Shown here: piece by piece, positions 1 through 12,500 of the stretch | How positions within the stretch are numbered: position 1 is the stretch's first letter | Layout of the letters: each line of letters begins with the position of its first letter | Source: Sinotaia quadrata | Taxonomy: Eukaryota; Mollusca; Gastropoda; Architaenioglossa; Viviparidae | Length of the DNA: 64,000 nucleotides | NCBI GenBank assembly: GCA_028829895.1 | Contig: CM054179.1 | Location: 96,468,875 to 96,532,874, forward strand | Reading direction: 5' to 3' | Notes under the pieces: generated by a model | Seen by the model: only the letters and a program-made list of their open reading frames with translations | Told to the model about the DNA's origin: nothing | Databases searched by the model: none | Made by a program: the position numbers and the translations under genes

Positions 1-164
1 CAGCCCATAAATAGAAAAATTTTGTCACATAGTTCTTCTACTGTGCCAAATTATCAGGCACTCTAAACTTAAATAATTATTGGAAATACTCAGTTCGACA
101 GATAATTGAAAATAGAAAATGGAGTGCTACTGAAAAAAGTGACAATACTCTTTCCTTGGGGCAA

Positions 165-546
165 GTACTAAAACTCTCTTGTAGACATTTCACAAACTTC
201 ACACAACATTCGTAAGAGACAGCACTAAAACTCTATTGTAGACATTTCACACAACATTCGTAAACTACAGTATAAATGTCTATTGTAGACATTTCACAAA
301 TTTCACACAACATTTGTAAGAGACAGCAATAAACCTCTATTGTAGACATTTCACAAACTTCACACAACATTCGTAAGAACCAGCACTAAACCTCTATTGT
401 AGACATTTCAAAAATTTCACACAACATTCGGAAGAGACAGCACTAAACATCTATTGTAGATATTTCACAAACTTCACACAACATTCGTAAGAGACAGCAT
501 TAAACCTCTATTGTAGACATTTCACAAATTTCACACAACATTCGTA
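165..546 (+). repeat. 57-bp minisatellite, about 7 copies
   Basis: GTAGACATTTCACAAA recurs at 181, 238, 285, 342, 399, 456 and 513, mostly 57 bp apart, with CACACAACATTCGTAAGA in each unit. One unit (238-285) has lost about 10 bp. Confidence 0.92.
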
Positions 547-1164
547 CTTCACAGTATATTTTGCACGAGCTTGAAATAAAACAAAAATGAACTTATAAAA
601 GCAAAGTCAAAATTTCATTCATCACATATCTGGTAGAATTGGTCACGTGGCTTATCCTATATATAAATTCCTTGAGAAGGACCTATTATTACATTAGTTT
701 AAACATTCTTTTTGGACATTGGATATAAATGAGTGCCAGTCTCTAACCATCATCTCAGAAATTAACCACTGGGCTTGATAACAGTCGTGATCACTGAACC
801 CTCACACCTTCAGTCACACATCCATACTGCCAATACTTTCACTCATTCACTGGACAGATTACACTTTCTACATAACCAGTTTCATTTGACCTGGCCGTGT
901 TTACTTGTCAGATAAAACTTTCTTCTACACAAACTACTCTCGTTTGACCTGGCCGTAGTAACTGACCCTAAGTGCTAGACCTTCTGTTCGCTGATATACA
1001 TAGTCAGGTTTCAACTGTCCTCCCACGCAAACGTCTTTGACTTTCACTCTTCTAAAGAAATATAATAACAATGTTAAATGTAATAAAAATGATAAATAAA
1101 ATCAATCACACAGGTTATTAAAATGATGGGCTTTATTATTGACCCCCTTTTCCCATGAAGAAAA

Positions 1165-1330
1165 AAAGATTTGCATTTCATTCATTAATTTGTTAACAGT
1201 GTAAAACTAGCTAATTGATTGAAGGTTCTTTCATTCATTAATTTGTTAACAGTGTAAACCTAGCTAATTGATTGAATGTTCTTTCATTCGTTAATCTGTT
1301 CACAGTATAAAACCAGCTAATTGACTGCGC
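1165..1330 (+). repeat. tandem repeat of about 57 bp, 3 copies
   Basis: The unit is TTCATTCATTAATTTGTTAA followed by CAGTGTAAA and CTAGCTAATTGATTGA. The third copy is diverged. Confidence 0.85.
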
Positions 1331-1545
1331 GTTCTATCTCACTTTATAACAGTTTCTTGACTGTTTGACTGCATGTTCTTTGTTACTTTATAGCAGTTTC
1401 AAGACTGTTGTTTTAATGACTGATTACCTGCCTAGATGAGATAGTTAAATGAACATCTTCATGTCATTTGTCAATTAAATATGTTTACTTTTTAATATTT
1501 GTGTTCAGAGGAAATTAATAGGTAATGCCTGAGTTCGAGTGTTAG

Positions 1546-1575
1546 TGTATGTGTGTGTTTGTGTGTGTGTGTGTT

Positions 1576-1623
<48 letters not shown>

Positions 1624-1628
1624 CGCGC
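1546..1628 (+). repeat. (GT)n microsatellite with interruptions
   Basis: GT dinucleotides interrupted by TTTG, ending in a GCGTGCGCGCG alternating purine-pyrimidine tail. The cysteine/valine open frame over it is an artefact. Confidence 0.95.
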
Positions 1629-2104
1629 GTTTATAGTTACATTTTGTATTTTGATAAGCGTACGTGTGTGCGTGAAGGTGTGTGTCTTAAGAAATATTTA
1701 AAGTATGTCTCTGAAAGGTAAGTAAAGTGGCTGCAGACAGAACAGATGAAATAAAAAATAAAAAAATAAGGTAATTTGAGCCGAGGAAAGAAGATAGTTT
1801 TATGAAAATAAAAATTATATTATGACGTTTAATTCAAATTTTCAAAACATTTATCTTTGCTACCTTTTTTCTTTGTTTCTGACATTCCACTTTATGCTAC
1901 CGGCGTGCTTGGACAATCTGGTTGTAGACTTTCCTAGTTTAGCTGGTGGTAGCTAGGCATTGTATCTGTATTATTGAATGAAGCTTGTCCACCTGTAAAT
2001 TACATTCATTTACAGATAAGGAAACTAGAAACTTGCTGTGCGCTATTCAAACAATGTCAAGGCCACGAAGATTATTGTCACCTGATGTTTCTCAGTAGAA
2101 CGCG

Positions 2105-2425
2105 ATAGTTTTCCAAACTGCGCACGCTACTCTAGGAAACTCACTCACGTGTATTATATTAACAATACACTCTTAAACAAACGTGGATACTCTGGGAAAC
2201 TCACCCACGTGTGTTATATTAACAATACTCTCTGAAAATAACGTGGTTACTTTAGGAAACTCACTCACGTGTATTATATTAACAATACTTTCTGAAAATA
2301 ACGTGGTTACTTTAGGAAACTCACTCACGTGTATTATATTAACAATACTTTCTTAAACTAACGTGGTTACTTTAGGAAACTCACTCACGTGTATTATATT
2401 AACAATACTATCTGAAACTAATCTG
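2105..2425 (+). repeat. 60-bp minisatellite, 5 copies
   Basis: GGAAACTCACTCACGTGTAT and TATATTAACAATACT recur exactly 60 bp apart at about 2133, 2193, 2253, 2313 and 2373. Each unit carries a CACGTG E-box. The middle copies are nearly identical. Confidence 0.93.
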
Positions 2426-3049
2426 GTTTCGAGTCTTACGTATATATGCTGAAAAGTGGTCCGTTCATATTGTTAACCCTTTCCATTCTGGTGGGCAAAA
2501 GGGCAATGGGTAGAAGTGTATCTATTACGTCTTAGTTGTTAATTTCACCTTTATATGAGTAATCTCTCCTACAAGAGGCAATCAAATGTAAATGTATACA
2601 AATATGAGAGATAAAATGCAGTTTAAAAGAAAAATAAATGAAATCTAAGTACGCGTTCTACCTTCGTATGCCAGTTGAATTTTAAACCAAAGACACAGTC
2701 TTCCAATGGCAGGACAATTGAGGCAGAAGGCATGACACTAGACTCTCTCTGTCTCTCTCACACACACAAACACAGGGAGAGAGACACACACACACGCATA
2801 CACACAAATGACTCGGGGTACGAGATGAACTCCGGTTTCACTCACTGTCACAGTAATGGATCTGCAATGTCTATAGTGTTTGGAATAGAGCGATAATGCT
2901 TGTAGTTGCACACGCTAAAGATCCCATTGGCAATAAGAAATATGAAAGAGTCGGCTAATTGTCCCTGCCCGGACAAAAATGCCCTCAGAGCTATCACCAT
3001 GTATCCACATAGAATCATACCAAAGGAACACGATGAGATAGATCTATAT

Positions 3050-3195
3050 TTTGTGTTTGGCAAACTACTCTATTTGATGTTGTCTACCCTTTGTGTTTGG
3101 CTAATTATTCTATTTGCTGTTGTCTATCCTTTGTATTTGGCTAGCTATTCTATTTGCTGTTGTCTATCCTTTGTGTTTGGCTAACTATTTGCTGT
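3050..3195 (+). repeat. tandem repeat of about 40 bp, 3-4 copies
   Basis: The unit is TTTGTGTTTGGCTAACTATT followed by CTATTTGCTGTTGTCTATCC. Confidence 0.85.
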
Positions 3196-3279
3196 TGTCA
3201 ACTATATTATTGATAATCATAATCATGCCGTAACAGCTCATTTCCAAATTTGACTTTTATTGACCACCACAAATATAGT

Positions 3280-3410
3280 GGGGGTACGACGTCACACTGA
3301 TTAAGAATAGGTTCTATGAGTGTTGTGTAAAAGTAAATCGGACGTCACATTGATTAAGAATAGGTTCTATGAGTTTTGTGTAAAAGTATGACGAAGTCAC
3401 ACTTAATAAA
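3280..3410 (+). repeat. tandem duplication of about 60 bp
   Basis: CACACTGATTAAGAATAGGT and TCTATGAGTGTTGTGTAAAA recur with a period of about 60 bp; there are two full copies plus a partial one. Confidence 0.8.
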
Positions 3411-3412
3411 AC

Positions 3413-3600
3413 ATCCCCATGCTTGTTATAAAAGTACCACGTTTTAAATTATTCCCATGCTTGTTATAAAAGTACCACCTCGTTTTAAAGTATTAATAAT
3501 GCTTGTCATAAAAATGCCACGTTTAAAAGTATTCCCATGCTTGCTGTAAAAGTACCACATTTTGAAGTATTCCAATGCTTGTTGTACAAGTACCACTGTT
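3413..3600 (+). repeat. 38-42-bp minisatellite, 5 copies, ending at the first visible exon
   Basis: CCCATGCTTGTTATAAAAGT then ACCACGTTTTAAAGTATT repeats up to 3600, just 14 bp before the exon begins. Confidence 0.9.
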
Positions 3601-3613
3601 TTGTTTTTTGCAG

Positions 3614-3701
3614 CCTCACTTCCGCTGAACATCACCATTCCAGGGGTCTCTTGCCAAAAGGATGAAAACTTTGCCGATGATGCTGGCGCCATTGTGGCTA
3701 T
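3614..3701 (+). CDS. nrf-6-like exon a (first visible coding exon)
   Basis: The acceptor is TTTTTTGCAG and the donor GTGAGT. The exon enters with two bases of a split codon and leaves with two (phase 2). It encodes the segment ending GVSCQKDENFADDAGAIVA, the linker between the NRF domain and the first membrane helix in this family. The preceding family segment, a Cys-rich CxPSxC stretch, was not found in 1-3613. Confidence 0.85.
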
Positions 3702-6700
3702 GTGAGTTGTCGCCCTTACAACAATCTCCAGGAAACAGCGTTATGTGTGTGTCGTCTATGTTTTCTGTCTTTATTCAGTGCGGATATGGGAGTTGTCACC
3801 CTTACAACAATTTTCAGGAAATAACGTTAAATGGGTTATCTATGTTTTCTGTCTGTTTACATGAGTTGTCTTGTCAACACCACCCTGCTCTCCTGGGAAA
3901 GGGGGGTGGGGGTTAGTCGACGTAGATATTACCACAAATCTACACAGAATACAAAGAAATGTTTTGTTTGGCTCGACTTTATTCTGCATGCATGTTTTGT
4001 CGAGTGTTTCAGTATTTTATATGGGTGTTGTCCGAGTGTTTCAGTATTTTATATGGGTGTTGTCTGAGTGTTTCAGTATTTTATATGGGTGTTGTCTGAG
4101 TGTTTCAATATGTAATCTGTGCCTTTAATTTGTTATTTTTGTGTTTTCTGAGTTTGCCTATGTGTTGTTATGTTATCTGAGCATTTTCTCTGTGTTTTGT
4201 CTGAGTGCTTTCTGTGTTTTGCCTCTTCTGAGTTTCTATGTTTTATCCTTATGTGTATGAGTTTTCTCAGTGTTTTGTCTGTATTTTATCTGTGTGTATT
4301 CCATGTGTTTTTCAGTGTGTTATCTATGTGTTGCCTGTGTGTGTTTTCATCGTGTTTTCAGAAGTCTTCAACATATTATCTGGTCAATGTGTTTTCAATG
4401 TATTTATATGTGCATTTTGTCAACGTTTTATCTGTGTGTTTGTGTGCTTTCTATGATCATCTGTGTTTTGTGTGTTTTTCTGTGTTGTACATGAATCTTC
4501 TTAAAGGCTTGTTGTCTGAGTATTTTCTTTTTTCCTCTCTCCCTTTCTAACGTCCGTTGTTCTTTTTGTATGTTAAAGTTAAAGTCTTCTCTCTATCAAT
4601 CACTTTGTAAGTTAAAGGTTCTGCTCTGTCAAACTCTCTGTAAGTTAAAGGTTTCCCTCTATCAAAGTCACTGTTAAAGTTAAAGGTTCGCTGTATCTTT
4701 CACTTTGTAAGTTAAAGGCTTCGCTCTATAAGTCACTTTGTAAGTTAAGGTTTTCGCTCGCTCTCTCTCAGTCACTGTGTAAGTAAAAGGTTTAGCTCTA
4801 TAGTCACTGTTAATGTTAAAGTTTCGCTCTAGTGTCACTGTTAAAGTTAAAGTTTCTCTCTATCAGTCACTTTGATACATGAACGCCATGTTCTATTTAA
4901 ACGATCCATACACAAACAATATTCATATGCTAATGTTCTTCAAACTTATTCGTTATATTCAGAAATATTCAGCTTTAGGAAAACTAATTTGACTTTATTT
5001 TCTTTTCAGCATGTGACAAAGGACTTCATAACTTGTAAAATATCAAATAATGACGATAATATCGCGAACTACTTCTTGCATTTTACAAAGGCGCCATATT
5101 CCGGAAAGATAACTCTCATGTCATTTTGTCTTGGTGTGATGAGTTCGTTTCCATTAAGATTACGTTGATGAGAACAGAAGTTGATGAATTTTTGGGGGTA
5201 TCGTCGACATTGCAAAACAGCTACGATTTCTGATAATTTCGATTATATTTTGATTACATTGATTGACATCGTAAATAACTTACATAGTTATGTACATATC
5301 TATGTGGTTTCACTTGCATTTAAAGTTTCACATAACTGTATGTATGTTTTAAACCTGAGCTAGTAAGGGTAGAAAAACCTGTGAATTATATACAAGAATA
5401 TAAACATCGCGATTAGGCTTATTATTCATTAAAATATAAACGTTATATTTATATAAAAGATATCTTATTTATTACTTATGTTTAGTTGAGAAAAATAGAG
5501 CTTATTTTATGATGGATGATAAACTTGTCACTGGAAGACGAGTAAGGTTTCCTCGTTACGAAGTTATAGTTTTCTACCCCACTTCAAATAAAAATGTATC
5601 CAGATTAAGTTAATAATTTAGGATAATAATGAAAATCATTATATTCGTTGTAATGAGATAATTATATTGCTTATTTTAAAATATTTTTCGGATAAAATAC
5701 GTCTCAACCTTAATTTCTAACTTTTCAACGGAAACATACTTTTTACGTATTTCAAACTCCCATAACATCAACATATGATTTTTATCTTTTCTTATGTTTT
5801 TATGTCAGCATTAGGCCCTGCTGCACACTTTAACATGTAAAATAATTATATTTAATCCACTTCATTTTCTGCACTTTATGTCACAAAATGATACACGTCC
5901 CCAGAGAATGAGCCATACTTAGAAGTGTAATTTTTATATTACTATTCTAACTAATCACAAGAGTCTACGGCAAACTAATTATGAATGAGTATTCATGAAC
6001 CAAAACCAAATGTAATTGCTGGCGCGATGGCGTGACGGTGTATTTGTATACGCGAATGTTAAATTCTACATGTAGTAAAACAAAAAACCCTCTGTTTATT
6101 TCCATTTACAGATGTATATTTTCCGTCCTGGGTGCTCTGATTATATTGGGCACCATTATTGACCTCAAGCACAGACACCAAAAACAGCACACGGAAGAAT
6201 CAGAAGTTGCATACAACGCGTACGACGAGGGTGAAAGTCACTTCAACAAGGGCTTTTCTTCCGAGCCAGACAAGACTGCAGCGGTCCACAGCAATGGAGA
6301 TGTAAAGGTAGACAAGCGTGTCTCAAACCCCAGCAGCAGGATCGAACAGATGAAAGAAATCGATGACAGAGAGATGTCTGAAGGTACAGGCAACGGTTAT
6401 TTATAGATTCTGGTATAGGAGCTTGTGAACTGTAAGAGAAGTAAAAACTCAAGCAAGAAAATATTTTGTCTAACATCGTAAGAAATGACAAGTAAATAAG
6501 TAGTTTGACTAAATATATTAAGCATTATCTCATTTTTAAAACTATAACTGTTTCAATATCAAACAAATTTATTGACATGTAATTGATTTCAGCAACGTCG
6601 TAAATTAATAATCACTCATTTACTGTTTATTTAATAATTATAATTAACAAACACAATTATTAGCTGTTTATTTAATAATTAACAAACACTCATTTACTGT

Positions 6701-9527
6701 TTATTTAATAATTAACAAACACAATTATTAGCTTGTTATTTAATAATTAACAAAGCACACTCATTAGCTGTTTATTTAATAATAAACAAACACTCATTAA
6801 CTGTGTATTTAATAATTAACAAACACTCTTATTAACGGCTTATTTAATAATTAACCAACACTCAATAACTCTTTATTTAATTATTAACATATACACTCTT
6901 TAACTGTTTATATAATGATTATTTACCAAACACAGTCATTAACTGTACAATTATTAACAAACTCACTCAGTAACTGTTCACTTTGTAATCAACAAACACA
7001 CTCTTTAACTACTGAATTAAAAACTAACCAACACACCCATTAACCATTGAATTAATAAATACCAGCACACCCATTAACTATAGAATTAATAATTAATAAA
7101 CACACCCATTAACTATTGAATAAAAATTAACAAACACCGATTAACTATTCAATTAATAATTAACAAACACACCCATTAACTATTGAATTAATAATTAACG
7201 AACAAATAAATGTGGAAGTACAGACATATAAAGCTGTACTTCCTATACATGTATCATCGTACTAATAAGAATTTAATAATATAGTGTAACAGTAGTAGTA
7301 AAAGAAGTAGTTATACAGTTCTAAGAATATAGTAATATATTGTTGCTTTAGTAGTCACAGGGGTTACAGTACTATGAATGTAGTAATATAGTGTAGCACT
7401 AATAGTAATATAAATTGTTATAGTACAATGAGTATAGATAGAATATAGGATAGCAATAGCAGTCACAGATGTTACAATCCTCAAAGTTTAGAAATATAAT
7501 GTTGCAGTAGTTGCAATAAAAGGCATTGATTACGTTTATTATAATATTTATTTTTTCCTTCCAATTTGCCACTGATGACGTCATGAAGAACCCCTCCCCT
7601 TGCGTATGCTGGAAGCCTTCTCGTTGCTCCGCAACACACAAGAAATCTTTGATGTCGATGACACCGCGGGCTTCATCTCGTGCCTACATGGCATCAGGGT
7701 ACTATCTATCCTCTGGGTCATCGTAGGTCATACATTCTTCTTCATGGCGCTTTTCTTTGGTAAGACTTGGTTGACGTCACTGAGCAGTGCATGCCTTACC
7801 AATATACCATTTCTTTCTATTTTTTTTTTTTTAGCATGATTTAATGTAGACCCCAACGTTCACACTAATGATAGTTCCCACGTCACTGTAGGAAAGACTG
7901 GCAGGCCTTGCAAGCAATTACACTTAGTGTGTGCTTCTTTTTCATGCATGCCATCAACAATTCATGTCTCTATGTAGTGTATTAATTCATAAACATAATT
8001 TTATTAATAATAAAATAAATTATCAACTTATCTGAGGTCATTTCGAGATTTTGCACTGAGAAACAACAAATTATAATTCGTCCGTCTATTCAGTCTGCTC
8101 TGTCTCGAGTGTGTTCTGTCTGTTCCCTTGGTTCATTTCTTTCTATTCGCTGTGTTCTGTCTGTTCCCTTTGTTCTGTTCTTTCTATTCGCTGTGTTGTC
8201 TGTTCCCTCTATTCTGTTCTTTCTATTCGCTGTGTTCTGTCTATTCCCTCTGTACTGTTCTTTCTATTCGTATGTTCCCTCTATTCTGTTCTTTCTATTC
8301 GCTGCGTTCTACACGTATGCCTATTCAGTCTGTTCATTTTAATCTGTCTGTTCTTGCTTTTCCATTGGTTCAGTCTGTTTTATCTATCCTGTCTGTTCAT
8401 TTTATTTTGTCTGTTCTTTCTATTCCGTCTGTTCAGCAAGAAGCAAGAAGCAATTGTGTGTAAACAAACGAAATTTGTCATTACAATAGCCGTGATATGA
8501 TAGATGTAACAGAGAAAACAGGATAAAGAGACTGAACTGAAGGAAGAGATGGAGAGAAAAAGACCGAACAGAAAGAACACATAGAAAACAATGAATAGAC
8601 GAAATATAATGACGTTAATTTCATATTCTACATCTCACTAAATACCCATTAGATAATTTGTATAATAACCTTAGTGTCATATTCTACATCTCACTAAATA
8701 CCCATTAGATAATTTGTATAATAACCTTAGTGTCATAATCTACATCTCACTAAACACCCATTAGATAATTTGTATAATGACCTTAGTGTCATAATCTACA
8801 TCTCACTAAATACCCATTAGATAATTCGTATGATGACATTTACTTTCACATTTTTTATTTCACTAATCACCTATTGGATAATTTGTATAATGTTTGTTTC
8901 ACATTCTACATCTCACTAAACATCTATTATATTACTTTTACAATGATGTCAGTTGCACTGTGTCAGTTTCAACATACGCTTGTTAGATAATCTACACATA
9001 ATGACACTTTCAATACACAACATCCCTTGCAGAAAACCCACTGACAGCGGCTGAAAACTTGGAAACCATTATGGGTGAACCGATCATCAACTCCACTCTG
9101 GCATCAGATACGTTTCTCGTTGTCAGGTGAGATACTGACTGATGACTGATCACTGCACCTGAAAGGCTTTAATAGGTGTAGTCAGATATTAAATGTCTAC
9201 ATAGAAAGTGTAGTTAGTGATGATGAAAGTCTGCGATAGGTGTAGTCAGATATTAAATGTCTACATAGAAAGTGTAGTTAGTGATGATGAAAGTCTGCGA
9301 TAGGTGTAGTCAGATATTAAATATCTACATAGAAAGTGTAGTTAGTGATGATGAAAGTCTGCGATAGGTGTAGTCAGATATTAAATATCTACATAGAAAG
9401 TGTAGTTAGTGATGATGAAAGTCTGAGATAGGTATAACCAGCTTGACGTGTGCGTGTGAAATGCAGAAGGGGAGAAAGACGAGAAAAGAATAAAATGTTG
9501 TTGTAATTAATTCCTCCCTTCCACCAG

Positions 9528-9597
<70 letters not shown>

Positions 9598-12500
9598 TCT
9601 GTAAACAAATATAAGAGACGCACAATGAAAAGATGCGTCACAAACGTCTAGCCGTATGCTTGTAACGTATTATTAGGTGTGAGTGCAGGAAGGAGAGAAA
9701 GACGAGAAAAGTACAGCGTTAGTTATTTACTCCCTTGCCTATTTCCTAGAGACTAACCCCCCACCCCCCGTCTCTCGGCGACATGCACAGACACAAATAA
9801 TGAACAGACGTACGGACTCACAAGGAAGATGATAATAATAATAATAGTAATAATAAGACTTGAGAAAACACAATACTAATCTCTGCTGGCAATAAATCCT
9901 GAATTACAAAAGGAACTTTGGGTGTTTGTTTCAGTGGCTGCCTGGCATCTTTCTGGCTGCTACGCTTCATTGAGCAGGAAGGTCACATCCGGCTGAAGAC
10001 AATGGTCAAATACTACATTCACCGGGCCGTCCGGTAAGTGTTTTTGGTTTTTTGTTTTTATAGTTGTTAAAGGATAGAAACTATTTTAAAGCTAAAGCTT
10101 AATATTGTCCAATTGTTCATTTTTTGAAAGAAAACAAAGCTCTTGTTCATTTGCGAGATTGACTTCTCACCATAGCAACATAACATGTGACGTCATGAGT
10201 GGTAACAACAATCCGCATGCGCTGTCCGACATATTGTCTAGCGTTAAACACGTGGTTGAAAACTTAAACATAGTTAAATATTGCAGTGCATATGACTGCC
10301 CAAACAGCGAACAAACCAAAAATATTTTTTCTTTTTTTACATTTCCCAAATATCACAAATTACGAGAAAAAAAAGTGCATTACAAAACCGAAAAGAGAAC
10401 ATTTGTATTCTACAGCACAGACGGTAGGGTTGTATCGAGCACTTCCAATAAGAAAACTGTGAAATGCAAAGCGGACAATCTTTTCGGGACAGTTTAACAA
10501 TGACAAAGGTTTAAAGTGTGTGTTGTTTCGTTAATGGCAAAAGATGAAAATTCTGACGTTCTATCTTGTCTTAGCTTGGACCCTGCCTATGGAATAGCCA
10601 TCATGATATTCACTTGCATTCTGCCTTACGCCTCCGACGGTCCTGAGTGGACGGCACAAAGCCACGCCTACTTCCAACCCTGCAAGTCGTATTGGTGGAC
10701 AAACCTGCTGTACATCAACAACTTCTACAAGAGCTACAAGGACCAGGTACGCCCCAGTGGAACAAACACCGTGTGCCACACACTGACTCAAATGACAACA
10801 TGCGTATGATACATGTATAAAATAAAACAATTACGTGCTCAAACTAAACATTACGCACTCAAACTAAACATTACGCACTCAAACTAAACATTACGCACTC
10901 AAACTAAACATTACGCACTCAAACAAAACATTACGCACTCAAACAAAGCATTACGCACTCAAACTAAACATTACGCACTCAAACAAAGCATTACGCACTC
11001 AAACTAAACATTACACACTCAAACAAAGCATTACGCACTCAAACTAAACATTACGCACTCAAACTAAACATTACGCACTCAAACAAAACATTACGCACTC
11101 AAACAAAACATTACGCACTCAAACAAAGCATTACGCACTCAAACTAAACATTACACACTCAAACAAAGCATTACGCACTCAAACAAAACATTACGCACTC
11201 AAACAAAACATTACGCACTCAAACAAAGCATACGCACTCAAACAAAACATTACGCACTCAAACAAACAATTACGTACTCAAACAAAGCATTATGCACTCA
11301 AACAAAACATTACGCACTCAAACCAAACATTACGCACTCAAACAAAACATTACGCACTCAAACAAAGCATTACGCACTCAAACAAAACATTACGCACTCA
11401 AACAAACAATTACGTACTCAAACAAAGCATTACGCACTCAAACAAAACATTACGCACTTAAACAAAACATTATGCACTCAAACAAAGCATTACGCACTCA
11501 AGCAAAACATTACGCACTCAAGCAAAACATTACGCACTCAAACAAAACATTACGCACTCAAACAAAACATTACGCACTCAAACAAAACATTACGCACTCA
11601 AACAAAACATTACGCACTCAAACAAAACATTACGCACTCAAACAAACAATTACGTACTCAAACAAAGCATTACGCACTCAAACAAAACATTACGCACTCA
11701 AACAACGCATTACGCATTCAAACAAAACATTACGCACTCAAGCAAAACATTACGCACTCAAGCAAAACATTATGCACTCAAACTAAACATTACGCATGAC
11801 ACTAGGGTACACGGTGAATGTATTTGACTGACAATAACCATTTTTTGTTGTTGTTTTCCTGAGGTTACCAGGCATGCTCTTTCTACATCTGCCTTAATTA
11901 TGCCCTCATTAAAGGGGTTATATTTGGCATCGCATGTCACACGGCCTAGTAAATATAAGGCACATACTATTCACTAATGCAATAATCAATATTTATTCCA
12001 ATGTTAATATCAACAAATCAAAGGAACATATTTAATACGCAAACCGCCAAGCTTTGTAAACATTCGACCTCCCACCCCCAGAGGATAGTGTCTGCATGTG
12101 ACTTAATTGGTTGGCTGATTTTGTTTGCCCGGACATTAATTTTAATTTTTTTTCCCAATGCAACAGCTATTCGTTATAACTGTTAATGATTAAATCCGGG
12201 TCAATAAACAAAATTATATTCAACTAACAAACTCAGTAATTAACACTCACGACACCCTTAAAGGGTTAATAGTTTTGTTCTTCGACGTCACTAACGACTT
12301 GTCCTTTTGTGCTCGCCTCTTTTTTCTCTTGAGAAATGATAAAATCCTCGAGGACATGTATGATGTTTACCGTTGAGACCTTTGTGTACTTGTTCACTTC
12401 TATCAGTCGTTACAGAGTTATCTTTACTTCAAATCTATTACTGCTGAGTTATGCCTCTTTCACGTCCATTAGTACTGAATGCTCTTAGCAGCAATTCTTT

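Larger units (their letters stand above)
1..3613 (+). other. upstream flank / 5' intron of the nrf-6-like gene; no exon recognised
   Basis: This stretch must be intron or 5' flank because the protein is already in mid-sequence at 3614. Apart from the listed tandem arrays and a (GT)n tract it shows no coding signal. No NRF-domain cysteine pattern was found in any frame on the plus strand. Segments 560-1130 and 2430-3050 look like unique AT-rich sequence. Confidence 0.6.
3702..6111 (+). other. nrf-6-like intron between exons a and b; four arrays, then unique AT-rich DNA
   Basis: It holds a partial duplication of the donor region (3704-3880), a 32-bp array (4002-4108), a degenerate TGTGTTTTxTCTGAGTGTTT tract (4110-4500) and a degenerate array of about 30 bp (4575-4880). 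Nothing further is seen from 4880 to 6111. Confidence 0.8.

Noticed and set aside
10105..10497. Reading the whole 130-codon frame as a functional THAP gene or as an nrf-6-like cassette exon
   Set aside because: The start is TTG, the expected THAP ATG is ATA, the second half of the finger is out of frame and the C-x2-H pair is missing. There are no matching splice sites for a cassette exon.
11292..11786. 164-codon frame with a repeated Lys/His/Thr/Leu pattern
   Set aside because: It is a reading of the 20-bp minisatellite, kept open because three 20-bp units make 60 bp without a stop.
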